A stretch of 64,000 nucleotides of DNA from an uncultured Eubacteriales bacterium (GTDB lineage Bacteria > Bacillota > Clostridia > Oscillospirales > Acutalibacteraceae): positions 124,001-188,000 of the forward strand of contig CAJUDG010000002.1 in NCBI GenBank assembly GCA_910584745.1, written 5' to 3'. This document shows, one piece after another, positions 34,383 through 43,076 of this stretch; the first letter of the stretch is position 1, and each line of letters starts with the position of its first letter. Below the pieces are notes generated by a model, which made no database searches, had not been told where the DNA came from, and worked only from the letters and a program-made list of their open reading frames with translations. A program made the translations under genes and the position numbers.

Positions 34383-35162
34383 ATGTATGCCTGCGACTAC
34401 CTGGAAACAGGTTTTTTGAACGTCCTGCGGGGCGTTACCTTTACGGCCCCGGCCAAGTGTTACTTGGCCCTGTTCCTCAATGACCCTGGAGAATCCGGCA
34501 CTGCGGGGACGGAGATCAGCTACGCGGGGTATGCCCGGCTGGAGATAGACTTCTCCGAACCCGCCAGCGTGAACGGCGGTATCGGTATCAAGAACGTATC
34601 CGACATCACTTTTTCGGCCCCTGCCGACCCGGCGGGGACCGTGACCTATATCGGCATTATGGACTCCCTGGTGGGTGGCAATATGCTGGCCCGGGGGGAA
34701 CTTACAGAGAGCCTTGTCATAGGGGCCAATGAGCCGCCGGTGTTCCTGGCGGGGGATGTGGAGTTCTACCTGACCGGCAACATGGCGACAGCCTATAAGA
34801 CCCGGCTCCTGAACTTCTTCCGGGGCACCAGTATTCCGGGGGTCTCCCCCTATTTTTCCCTCTGGAACGGCTCCCCGGAGGCGGCGGGCTCGGAACTGGC
34901 CGGGGACAACTACCAGCGGGTCAAGCTGACTTTTGGCGCTCCCACGGAGCAGGTCAGCGGCCAGCTCATGTGTCAGAACTCCCTCCCCGCCTCCTTCAAC
35001 CGGCCCTCTACCGCATGGGGCGTGTGGAACACTTCGGCCATCTATAACGCGGCCTCCGGCGGCGAACCGATATATCTGCAGCAGCTCCCCGAGGAAATCA
35101 CCATCAAAAAGGGCTATATGCCCACGATGGAGGAGGGGGCCGTTAAGGTGGGGATCAACTGA
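34383..35162 (+). CDS. Tail/baseplate protein with two copies of one domain
   Basis: 259 residues. Residues about 20-130 (CYLALFLNDPGESGTAGTEI) and about 150-259 (YFSLWNGSPEAAGSELAGDN) are internal repeats of one beta-rich domain known in phage tail fibre-like proteins. Sits between the Dit-like genes and Tal. Ends with TGA overlapping the next ATG. Confidence 0.75.
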   Translation: MYACDYLETGFLNVLRGVTFTAPAKCYLALFLNDPGESGTAGTEISYAGYARLEIDFSEPASVNGGIGIKNVSDITFSAPADPAGTVTYIGIMDSLVGGNMLARGELTESLVIGANEPPVFLAGDVEFYLTGNMATAYKTRLLNFFRGTSIPGVSPYFSLWNGSPEAAGSELAGDNYQRVKLTFGAPTEQVSGQLMCQNSLPASFNRPSTAWGVWNTSAIYNAASGGEPIYLQQLPEEITIKKGYMPTMEEGAVKVGIN

Positions 35163-35860
35163 TGTTCAGCTACGGGCGTTTCAGCCTGTCCCGGTTCTCT
35201 CTGGGGGACGGGGGCAGCGTTTACAAAATAGAGCAGACCTTTGGCGAGGGCTTGAACGCCGTGGCGGGCGCTGCAATCCCGGTGGAAACCACGGCTTTTT
35301 TCAATGATGTGTTCCGAGGCAGTATGCGGGGCGCTATCGCGGTAAGGTCGGGCTTTTTAGCGGTAGAGGCTTTCAACACGGACTGCAAAATGCGGGCAAA
35401 TATCCTGATGGGCGCAGAATTGTCCGGGGGCCTGTTCTCTCGTGTTATCGCCTCGCAGAACAGCTGCATCCGGCTGGGATTGGCCGGTGAGCTGGGCTCT
35501 CTGGTATGGGGCAGTAAAATCATACCCTGGGCCTTTGAGGCTGCTGCCAGCCTTGCCAGCGCCGTAAATGGCGTGAAGGATATCCAGACACGGCTTTTCA
35601 CTTACGAGGTCTTAACGGCCATTGCAGGGGCCATAAAACAGGCTACTGAGATTGCCTCTTTTGCGGTCACGCTCCCGCCCGGGGCCGAACTGCGCATAGA
35701 CAGCGACACCTTCCGGGTCACCCTGGATGGGGAAAATGTGCTATATGCTCAGGACGGGGACTGGGTGAACCTCTCCAGGGAACTGCTATACCTGGATATC
35801 GAGAGCGCCACCGGCGGCAGTCTGCAAGGCACCATCATTTATACTGAGAGGTACTTGTGA
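35162..35860 (+). CDS. Siphophage baseplate component (Dit C-terminal-like)
   Basis: 232 residues. The C-terminal 70 residues, with AELRIDSDTFRVTLDGEN and WVNLSRELLYLDI, match the C-terminal domain of siphovirus tail components usually attached to Dit. The N-terminal 150 residues are not recognised and look like inserted beta structure. The split suggests Dit parts spread over three genes. Confidence 0.75.
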   Translation: MFSYGRFSLSRFSLGDGGSVYKIEQTFGEGLNAVAGAAIPVETTAFFNDVFRGSMRGAIAVRSGFLAVEAFNTDCKMRANILMGAELSGGLFSRVIASQNSCIRLGLAGELGSLVWGSKIIPWAFEAAASLASAVNGVKDIQTRLFTYEVLTAIAGAIKQATEIASFAVTLPPGAELRIDSDTFRVTLDGENVLYAQDGDWVNLSRELLYLDIESATGGSLQGTIIYTERYL

Positions 35861-37839
35861 TGTTGGAGATATTCAACAGGGACAGGCGGCGCGTGGCTAT
35901 TGCCGAGAACGCCCACAACCTGCGGGAGGAACGGAAAATTAACAGCCTTTGGTATCTGTACTTCTCCCTGCCGGTGGACGACTCCAAAAATGAATACTGT
36001 CTGCCCTTTCACTATGTACGCTGGGACGATGGGGAACTGTACCGCATTATGCCGGCTGAAACCGCTGCGGCGGAGACCGGCTCGGTGGAGTACCAATGCG
36101 AACACGTCCTGGCCACTCTGATAGACAACGTGCTGTTCGGCTACCATGTGGTGGGCAACCGGGGCGTGTACACCCGGGACTGTATCAACTATGTGCTGGA
36201 CCATCAGCCGGTGAAAAACTGGGTACTGGACCGCTGCGGGTTCAACCGGCAGTTTGAATACGGCTGGGAGCAGGAAACTTTGCTCTCGGCCCTTTTCTCT
36301 ATCGCCAACCCGCTGAGCAATTATATGTGGGTGACAGATACCAGCGTCTATCCCTGGCGGCTCTCCTTAGAGGCTCTGGATACCGGGACCAAGCCGGAGA
36401 TGTATGTGCGGTACAGCCGTAATATGCTCTCCTATACCGGCTCCACAGACCCCCAGCAGATATGCACCCGGCTCTATCCCTTAGGCTATGGCGAAGGCGT
36501 GAATCAGCTGACCATTGCCGGGGTGAACAGCGGAGTACCCTATCTGCAAAGCCCCCAGGAGTATATTGACCGCTACGGCGTGATAGAGCGGGTATGGGCC
36601 GACCGGCGGTATGAGGACGCGGAGAGCCTGAAGGCCGCCGCCCAGGCCATGCTTGACGAAATGCAGGAGCCGGTAAAGCAGTATTCCATCGGCTTTTCCC
36701 AACTAGACGAGGGGGAGTACAGCAAGGCCGCTATTGGCAAGAAGATATGTATTGTACACCCGGAGTTGGGGGCAAATGTAGACACCTTTATCACCGAGCT
36801 GAAACTAAACTATGGGGACGTACCCAACAGTACCATCACGGTGGCCAACAAGAGCACGAACATTGCCAGTTCTATCGCGGATATGGCCGACCGACAGCGG
36901 ATCGAGCAGACCTACGCTCAAGGGGCTACCCAGCTTTATGCCCAGACTTTGCAGGCCAACTGTGACAGCAAAAACGGCGCGGTGATGAATTTCTATATCC
37001 CCGGCGATATGCGCATTATCAACAAAATCATGGCTAAGGTGCAGATGAGCAGCTTTCGCTCCTACTCCAAAGCGACCGAAAACGCCAGTTCCCAGGTTAT
37101 TTCTTCCAGCACCAGCGACACCAACACCTACTCTAGTTCGGATGGCGGCGGGACTTCCACAACTACCTCAGACGGAGGCGGCACCTCTGTTACTACAACA
37201 GATGGCGGCGATACTCGAACGACTACTTCCAGCGGCGGTGGGCAGACCTCCGGGGGCACATCACTGGAAAGTTCCAATATTCTGCCAGATGAAACAGATG
37301 GACAGGCAGTCCACAATCATGCGCTGCCTCGGAACGCCCGGCTTGCCATTGTAGACGATAACCTAAAAATAATCCGAGGCGTGACTTTTGTGTGGTCCGG
37401 GGCACATGTCCATCCAGAACACACCCACAATCTTACTCCGCATTCTCATGACGTAACATTAAGCAAACACAGCCACAGCGTAAAAATCAGCGCACACAGC
37501 CATTCCCTGCGGCTACAGGCGCATAGCCATAATGTGAGAATTCCAGGCCACAGTCATAACGTGACTATCCCTTCACACGCGCATGAAATCACGCCGGGCA
37601 TTTTCTTTTCCGGCCATCCTACATCCTTTGGACTTTATGTGAATGGTACGAAAAAGGCCAGCTTCAACCTAACGGACGCGGAAATCGACCTGACCGGCTA
37701 TCTGGTGGATTCCTCCACCAACCTGATCCCCCGAGGCTCCTGGCTGTCCATTGAGATACGGCCCAACGACCTTGCCTATGTCAGTATTGATATGTATGTC
37801 CAGGGCTTTGTACAGTCCAGGGGCGACAATACCGTTTAA
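35860..37839 (+). CDS. Tail-associated (Tal-like) protein with HxH metal-binding needle
   Basis: 659 residues from ATG 35860. Residues 1-370 are the Tal/gp21-type baseplate hub (LEIFNRDRRRVAIAENAHN; EYQCEHVLATLIDNVLFGYH). A Ser/Thr/Gly linker with repeated DGGGTS/DGGDTR units follows (about 415-475), then seven or more H-x-H triplets spaced 7-8 residues (HSHDVTL, HSHSVKI, HSHSLRL, HSHNVRI, HSHNVTI, HAHEI), the pattern of trimeric iron-binding needle domains in tail fibres. Beta-rich C-terminal end. Acts in host contact just ahead of the DGR target. Confidence 0.85.
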   Translation: MLEIFNRDRRRVAIAENAHNLREERKINSLWYLYFSLPVDDSKNEYCLPFHYVRWDDGELYRIMPAETAAAETGSVEYQCEHVLATLIDNVLFGYHVVGNRGVYTRDCINYVLDHQPVKNWVLDRCGFNRQFEYGWEQETLLSALFSIANPLSNYMWVTDTSVYPWRLSLEALDTGTKPEMYVRYSRNMLSYTGSTDPQQICTRLYPLGYGEGVNQLTIAGVNSGVPYLQSPQEYIDRYGVIERVWADRRYEDAESLKAAAQAMLDEMQEPVKQYSIGFSQLDEGEYSKAAIGKKICIVHPELGANVDTFITELKLNYGDVPNSTITVANKSTNIASSIADMADRQRIEQTYAQGATQLYAQTLQANCDSKNGAVMNFYIPGDMRIINKIMAKVQMSSFRSYSKATENASSQVISSSTSDTNTYSSSDGGGTSTTTSDGGGTSVTTTDGGDTRTTTSSGGGQTSGGTSLESSNILPDETDGQAVHNHALPRNARLAIVDDNLKIIRGVTFVWSGAHVHPEHTHNLTPHSHDVTLSKHSHSVKISAHSHSLRLQAHSHNVRIPGHSHNVTIPSHAHEITPGIFFSGHPTSFGLYVNGTKKASFNLTDAEIDLTGYLVDSSTNLIPRGSWLSIEIRPNDLAYVSIDMYVQGFVQSRGDNTV

Positions 37840-37853
37840 GAGAGGAGAAAACC

Positions 37854-39992
37854 ATGCCACAGGTAAAAAGTAAAGCTATAGCGCTGCCAGAAATGTATAC
37901 TGGGATAGCCTTTTCCCCCCAGGTAGCCCTCGGAGACAACATCAGCGCCACGGAGACGGTTATCCCGGTGACGGACATATCCGCGTTCCCCGAGGCTCCC
38001 AGCTATGCCACAATCGGCACGGACGAGGGCGGCGAGACCATTCTGTATGCCGCCAAAACCGACACGGCCCTTTCTGGCTGCACCCGGGGCATAGAGGGCA
38101 CGGCCAAAGCATGGCAGGCCGGGACCACCATAGCCCGGAATTTTACCAATGCGGACCTTTTGGCCCTGCAGAGAAACATCCGGGAGCACGGCCACGGTGC
38201 TGAGAGTATTACCTGCAAGGACACGACCCTAGACCTGGCCCTGGCTGAAATCGAGCGGAAAATTGAGGAGGGCGTTGTCACCGACCGGTCTATCCCTGCC
38301 GTGCCTACCCAGTTTGGCAGTCTGACCTATAACGGCCAGGTGCAGCAGCCGGTATGGAATGGGTTTGACCCCTCTGCTATGCTCATCAGCGGCGTCCAGG
38401 AGGCTACAAACGCAGGGGAGTATAAAGTCCTTATCACCCCCAAACAAGGCTATTACTGGGCCTTTGACGGCTCGAATAACACACAGGAGGTCACCTGGAC
38501 CATTCAGCGCCAGATGGTGGAAGGCATTACACAGACAAACAACCTGACCTACAATGGCGAGGAACAGACCCCCACCTGGGACGGTATCCAGGCGGACATT
38601 ATGACGGTGGGCGGAGACCAGTCCGGGGTTAACGCCGGAGAATATGTCCTGAGCGTGATACTGGATAACAACTACCAATGGCCGGATGGATCTGTAGGGA
38701 CAATGGATATCCCCTGGGAGATTGCCAGAGCCGGTATCGCGGCGGTTCCCAGTTATGCCGGGAGCTTGACCTATACTGGTGAGGCCCAGGCTCCTGCTTG
38801 GTCTGGATATGTGTCTTCTCAAATGAGCATGACCGGGGACGCCAACGGCACAAACGCCGGGAATTATTCCACCACATTCACGCCGGATAGCAATCACCGA
38901 TGGCCGGACGGGACAACCGCGTCTAAAACGATTGCCTGGGCCATAGCAAAGGCTGCGGGGAGTTTGACTCTGACGGTTTCCTCTCTGGAGTTGCGGGCCT
39001 CGGCCATGAGCGGCATTATTGGTGTGACCCGCGCCGGGGACGGTATTATCTCGGCTACGTCCAGCAATACCGGGGTGGCCACCGTATCGGTCAGCGGTGA
39101 CTCGGTAGTAGTCACTGCCAAAGCCAAGGGTAACGCCACCATCACGGTCAGCGTGGCCGAGGGGACGAACCACACAGCCTCGGTTAACAAGACAGTGAGC
39201 GTGGTAGTAGCGCTCCCCACTTCTGTGCTCAATGATAACAGCTGGGAGACTATTCAGGACGTTGCGGCGGCGGGGAACGCGGCCAACTATTGGAGTGTTG
39301 GGGACGCGAAAGATGTTGTCATCAACGGCAAAGTGGGGAATTTCACCTTCTCCAGCCTGACAGTCAAGGCATTCATTCTGGGCTTTGACCACAACAGCGC
39401 CAGGGAAGGGACAAACAAGATCCACTTCATGCTGGGTAAGCTGGGCGCGGCGGATATTGCCCTGTGCGATAGTCAATTCGGCAATGAGCAAACCAGCGCG
39501 GGCTATTTTCATATGAACACCAGCCGGACGAACTCGGGCGGGTGGGACGGTTGCGCTATGAATAAGACCCTGTTGAATGGGGCCAGCAACAGCCTGTTAA
39601 AGGCACTGCCCAGCGCTCTGCAGAGCGTTATCCAGGCAGTGACAAAATACACAGATAACACAGGCGGCGGCTCGAACACGGCCTCCTATGTGACAGGCAA
39701 GCCCTGTAAGCTGTTTCTTCCCGCAGAGTTTGAGGTGTTCGGCGCAAGGAGCTATGCAAATAGCGCGGAGCAAAACTATCAAAAGCAGTATGACTATTTC
39801 AAGGCAGGAAACTCAAGGATAGCAAATCGGCACACTGCTGTGACTACAGCGGTGTGGTGGTGGCTCCGCTCTCCTTATTACAATTACAGCAGTTTTTTCT
39901 GTAATGTCAATACGGACGGCGGCGCTAACCTTGGCAATGCCTCTTGGAGTGCTGGTGTCCGCGCCTGCTTCTGCGTATCTGCGGCAGCATAA
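37854..39992 (+). CDS. DGR target: tail protein with Ig-like repeats and variable C-type-lectin-like tip
   Basis: 712 residues. N-terminal tail-attachment part (1-140), three Ig-like repeats (about 146-218, 219-290, 291-366, each with LTYNG/LTYTG...NAGEY/NAGNY...W), a Big_2-like domain (about 369-442), then a DUF6273/C-type-lectin-like domain to the end with WWWLRSP and SWSAGVRA. The last 47 codons are the variable repeat. Variable codons by comparison with TR are 678, 680, 681, 690, 693 and 694. Likely receptor-binding protein or its adhesin; SD GAGAGGAG upstream. Confidence 0.93.
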   Translation: MPQVKSKAIALPEMYTGIAFSPQVALGDNISATETVIPVTDISAFPEAPSYATIGTDEGGETILYAAKTDTALSGCTRGIEGTAKAWQAGTTIARNFTNADLLALQRNIREHGHGAESITCKDTTLDLALAEIERKIEEGVVTDRSIPAVPTQFGSLTYNGQVQQPVWNGFDPSAMLISGVQEATNAGEYKVLITPKQGYYWAFDGSNNTQEVTWTIQRQMVEGITQTNNLTYNGEEQTPTWDGIQADIMTVGGDQSGVNAGEYVLSVILDNNYQWPDGSVGTMDIPWEIARAGIAAVPSYAGSLTYTGEAQAPAWSGYVSSQMSMTGDANGTNAGNYSTTFTPDSNHRWPDGTTASKTIAWAIAKAAGSLTLTVSSLELRASAMSGIIGVTRAGDGIISATSSNTGVATVSVSGDSVVVTAKAKGNATITVSVAEGTNHTASVNKTVSVVVALPTSVLNDNSWETIQDVAAAGNAANYWSVGDAKDVVINGKVGNFTFSSLTVKAFILGFDHNSAREGTNKIHFMLGKLGAADIALCDSQFGNEQTSAGYFHMNTSRTNSGGWDGCAMNKTLLNGASNSLLKALPSALQSVIQAVTKYTDNTGGGSNTASYVTGKPCKLFLPAEFEVFGARSYANSAEQNYQKQYDYFKAGNSRIANRHTAVTTAVWWWLRSPYYNYSSFFCNVNTDGGANLGNASWSAGVRACFCVSAAA
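39849..39980 (+). repeat. DGR variable repeat (VR)
   Basis: 132 bp near-identical to TR at 40671-40802 (offset 822). From 39849 to 39970 there are 11 mismatches and all 11 stand opposite template adenines (39885, 39892, 39894, 39895, 39921, 39922, 39930, 39931, 39933, 39934, 39968); none of the 93 non-adenine template bases differs. Beyond 39970 similarity fades with one G and two A mismatches, fitting the IMH/IMH* boundary. Confidence 0.95.
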
Positions 39993-40008
39993 TCGGCCTT
40001 TACAATCA

Positions 40009-40026
40009 GGGGTGCGAAAGCACCCC
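40009..40026 (+). promoter_or_regulatory. DGR target-recognition hairpin downstream of VR
   Basis: GGGGTGC-GAAA-GCACCCC: a perfect 7-bp stem with a GAAA loop, 28 bp after the VR end. In the Bordetella phage DGR a similar hairpin with a GRNA tetraloop past VR strengthens target recognition. No T-run, so not a terminator. Confidence 0.85.
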
Positions 40027-40108
40027 GTTCCAAGAACAAGCGGCCCAAAATTCACGGCCCTTACACCTACCGCCGTAAGGCGGTCGCGCAAAATTTCAAA
40101 AATGGGGG

Positions 40109-40137
40109 TTTCCCGCCTCTCGTCTTTATGTTATAAT
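40109..40137 (+). promoter_or_regulatory. Weak promoter candidate before avd
   Basis: TATAAT at 40132-40137 with a poor -35 (TTTCCC, 40109-40114) at 17 bp. A small CCGCC-GTAA-GGCGG hairpin (40070-40083) lies upstream. May give avd-TR-RT its own transcript in the lysogen. Confidence 0.4.
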
Positions 40138-40160
40138 GGTTGGCAAAAAGAGGTGGTTTT

Positions 40161-40634
40161 GTGTCGGTTCTGCAGGATATGCGAGCGGTAAGCAAAGCGG
40201 AATTTGTGAACACAGCCGGTGAGATATTCGATGAAACTATAGCTTTTCTGTCCAGGCTCTCTGCCCGATATTCCCGGTTGCTGGCAGAAAAGACCGCCGA
40301 CCTTGCCGGGGAAGTGATGGACGAGGCCGAAAAAGCCAACAGCATCTTCCCCTCTAGCCTACTTCGCGTGGACCGGCGGGAAAGCCACCTTCTGGAGTCC
40401 AGGGCCGCTCTTATGGCCCTGGACGTCCGGCTGGGCCGGTGCTACCGGCTTATGATGAAGAACCCACAAGGGGCTTTTACCAATTCAGCCGGCCAGTATC
40501 TTCCTCCCCAAAAAGCGGAGGAAAAGCTGGATAAGATGGCGCAGAAATTGGGGGAGCTCATTGACAAAGAAAACGACCTTTTGAAAGGAGCCTTGGACTA
40601 TGTAGCTAAAAAGAGGCGGGAATTGAAAAAGTAA
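40161..40634 (+). CDS. avd: DGR accessory variability determinant (Avd-like)
   Basis: 157 residues from GTG 40161 with AGAGGTGG eight bases upstream (a TTG at 40140 lacks such a site). Four long helices: residues about 5-50, 52-62, 70-95 and 115-155, rich in Arg/Lys, as in the pentameric Avd four-helix bundle that binds the DGR reverse transcriptase and template RNA. Position between VR and TR is the classic DGR order. Assignment rests on context and shape, less on sequence. Confidence 0.85.
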   Translation: MSVLQDMRAVSKAEFVNTAGEIFDETIAFLSRLSARYSRLLAEKTADLAGEVMDEAEKANSIFPSSLLRVDRRESHLLESRAALMALDVRLGRCYRLMMKNPQGAFTNSAGQYLPPQKAEEKLDKMAQKLGELIDKENDLLKGALDYVAKKRRELKK

Positions 40635-40670
40635 TTTTTAATATGGGTGTATCTCTGGAAACGTGTTCGT

Positions 40671-40802
40671 GCGGTGTGGTGGTGGCTCCGCTCTCCTTAT
40701 TACAATAACAGCAATAATTTCTGTAATGTCAATACGGACGGCAACGCTAACAATAACAATGCCTCTTGGAGTGCTGGTGTCCGCGCCTGATTCTGGATAT
40801 AT
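40671..40802 (+). repeat. DGR template repeat (TR)
   Basis: Non-coding master copy of VR. Read in the VR frame it encodes eleven Asn codons (all AAC or AAT), the ideal substrate for adenine mutagenesis since AAY changes to 15 residues and never to a stop. A TGA falls at the codon matching 705 of the target. The 207 bases between TR and the RT start (40803-41009) hold no gene and probably form the 3' part of the TR RNA needed by RT-Avd. Confidence 0.95.
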
Positions 40803-41009
40803 AGGTCAAATGGAGTAGGCAAAAGCTGAAAGACGACCTCTTCAGAAGGAGAGATACTTCCCGGGTGTAAAGCCCGAAAGTGCCCTTTGATGCCCTTGCA
40901 CGGACGCTGCTTGCATGGCGGGTGGATGTGCCCTATCCCGTTTCATGTGCAGGGGCAAAGCAGATTAGACGGCACCCTACAAGATATCTGCTCGGAGGAG
41001 CGAATAATT

Positions 41010-42200
41010 ATGACCAGTGAGCAGCGCCGGGAGGCGCGATACCAACGCCGCAAGGCTTACCGGGCGGCGAATAAGGATGAGAGGTGCTTCCAGCTGGGCC
41101 CCATTGAGGAAGTGTTCTCGTACCGGGACATGTTCAAATACGGTACGAAATGCTGCAATGGGGTGCGTTGGAAGCAGTCTGTCCAGAACTACGAGATGCA
41201 TCTGTTCTCCGGCACGGCCAAACGCCGCCGGCTGATCCTGGACAAGAAGTGGAAGCCGCAGAAGTGTACGCACTTCACCCTGTGTGAGCGGGGCAAGGTG
41301 CGCCCTATTGACGCACCCCATGTGACGGACAGGCAGGTGGAAAAGGTACATTGCAACAAGGTGCTGGTGCCCCTCTATAGCCCCAGCATGATAAAGCACA
41401 ATGGGGCCAGCCAAAAGGGCAAGGGCCTGCATTGGCATTTCCGGGAGCTGAAGGAGCAGCTGCGCTGGCACTTCCGCCGGTATGGCCGGGAGGGCGCTGT
41501 GCTGCTGATGGACCTAAAGCAGTTCTTCCCCAGCGCTCCGCGAAAAGCCATCTTCCAGCGGCATGAGCAAATGATAACCAACCCGGATTTGAAATGGATG
41601 GCGGATACCATCGTGGAGGGTGTGCCCTCATCCACTCCGGGCCGAGGGATGCCTTTAGGCGTGGAACCGTCCCAGCAAGAGATGGTGGCCCTGCCAAGCC
41701 CAGTGGACAACTGGCTCAAATGCCAGCAGGGTATCCGCTGCTGCGGGCATTACATGGACGACTACTATGTGATCCTGCCGGACGTGGAGCGGCTGAAGAA
41801 GCTGGCCCATGAGATGGTGCGGCGGTTCGCGGCCATCGGGATCCCGGTGAACCAGCGCAAGTGCAAAATAATCCCCCTGAGAAAGCCTTTCAAATTCTGT
41901 AAGGCTAAGTTTCGCTTACGCGAAACCGGGAAGGTGATTGTAAACGGATGCCGGGACGGAGTGAAGCGGGCACGGCGAAAGCTGAAACTCTTTAAGGGAC
42001 AGGTGGAGGCGGGCAAGCGGGATATAGGAACGGTCAAGCAGTTCATGATCTGCGAGCTTGCCTACTACAAAAAATACAATGACCATGGACGGGAGCTGCG
42101 TCTCTCACAGCTGTGTTATGCTCTGTTCGGGGACATCATGAGTAAGACTGGAGGTACAAAGTGTATAAAATTACCAGAGACGGGGCCAGCCTCGGCATGA
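41010..42200 (+). CDS. DGR reverse transcriptase
   Basis: 396 residues from ATG 41010 with GGAGGAG nine bases before. RT motif A LLMDLKQFF (D168), motif 4 GMPLGVEPSQQ with the DGR-type LGxxxSQ (about 216-222), and catalytic YMDD (248-251). No RNase H or maturase domain; basic C-terminal thumb (KRARRKLKLFKG). Copies TR RNA with errors at adenines and, with Avd, drives mutagenic retrohoming into VR. Overlaps the next gene by 40 bp. Confidence 0.95.
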   Translation: MTSEQRREARYQRRKAYRAANKDERCFQLGPIEEVFSYRDMFKYGTKCCNGVRWKQSVQNYEMHLFSGTAKRRRLILDKKWKPQKCTHFTLCERGKVRPIDAPHVTDRQVEKVHCNKVLVPLYSPSMIKHNGASQKGKGLHWHFRELKEQLRWHFRRYGREGAVLLMDLKQFFPSAPRKAIFQRHEQMITNPDLKWMADTIVEGVPSSTPGRGMPLGVEPSQQEMVALPSPVDNWLKCQQGIRCCGHYMDDYYVILPDVERLKKLAHEMVRRFAAIGIPVNQRKCKIIPLRKPFKFCKAKFRLRETGKVIVNGCRDGVKRARRKLKLFKGQVEAGKRDIGTVKQFMICELAYYKKYNDHGRELRLSQLCYALFGDIMSKTGGTKCIKLPETGPASA

Positions 42201-42781
42201 CCGAGGCCCCCACCTATATCAAGCAGGCACCCAATGGGTGCCTTGTTTTATGCCCGGAGCCCGAGGCAGAGGGTATTGCCTGGGAGGGCGGCGTGTACCA
42301 TCTGCTGGGCCGGGAGGAGCTGTCGGGGGCTCCGACAGTTATGCTGGTAGAGGTGGATGGCGGCAGCGAGGTGCAAAAGGCCGGGGAGACCGGGAGTATT
42401 ATGTTTGTTACCCTGGCCGAGGGCGGACAGATTGACGAGGCAACTGCCGCTGAGCATACGGAGCTTTTCGCCCCATGGGCCTATCCCATAAGCTATACCG
42501 CCGGGCAGATACGCCAGTATGAAGGTAAGCTCTACAAATGCCTGACCGCCCACACTTCCCAGGCAGACTGGGCCCCGGGCGAGACCCCTGCTTTATGGGC
42601 ACAGATTGCCGACCCGGCAGAGAAATGGCCTGCCTGGAGCCAGCCCATAGGAGCCCAAGACGCATACCCCCTGGGAGCGAAAGTAAGCCACGAAGGGAAT
42701 CATTGGGTTTCCAGCACAGACAATAACGTGTGGGAGCCGGGCGTATATGGCTGGGAGGAGGCTGCGGAAGATGGAGCATAG
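42161..42781 (+). CDS. Phage protein with two carbohydrate-binding (ChtBD3/CBM5-like) modules
   Basis: 206 residues from GTG 42161 after GGAGGTACAAA. C-terminal half holds ISYTAGQIRQYEGKLYKCLT...WAPGETPALWAQI and YPLGAKVSHEGNHWVSSTDNN...PGVYGWEE, each the chitin-binding type-3 pattern (W/Y-rich short modules). Probably a tail-tip or wall-binding part near the host cell surface. The N-terminal 100 residues are not recognised. Confidence 0.8.
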   Translation: MYKITRDGASLGMTEAPTYIKQAPNGCLVLCPEPEAEGIAWEGGVYHLLGREELSGAPTVMLVEVDGGSEVQKAGETGSIMFVTLAEGGQIDEATAAEHTELFAPWAYPISYTAGQIRQYEGKLYKCLTAHTSQADWAPGETPALWAQIADPAEKWPAWSQPIGAQDAYPLGAKVSHEGNHWVSSTDNNVWEPGVYGWEEAAEDGA

Positions 42782-43064
42782 ACGGTACATCACCCGCAGG
42801 CGAGCCCGGTTCCAGAGCATGAGCGGGCCGGTCAACCTGCCCTGGGGAACGGAGGCGGAAAATCGTGACGGTTTTCTCTGGCGTGGAGATAAACAGCTGT
42901 GTGCGGCCAGCGCCCAGAACACGAAGGAATTCTTTGTGCAGGACGATGACGGCCAGGGGCAGGAGCGGGGGCAGCTGATAAACGCAAACGGGCGGGCAGT
43001 CCACGCGATAGCTAACATAGGCCGGGTCTATGACGACCGGCTGAAAAAACATGATTTTCTATAA
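42771..43064 (+). CDS. Hypothetical phage protein
   Basis: 97 residues from ATG 42771 after GAGGAGG. Basic N-terminus (RRYITRRRARFQ), acidic middle. Lies between the wall-binding protein and holin. Not recognised. Confidence 0.7.
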   Translation: MEHRRYITRRRARFQSMSGPVNLPWGTEAENRDGFLWRGDKQLCAASAQNTKEFFVQDDDGQGQERGQLINANGRAVHAIANIGRVYDDRLKKHDFL

Positions 43065-43076
43065 GGAGGCTTTATC

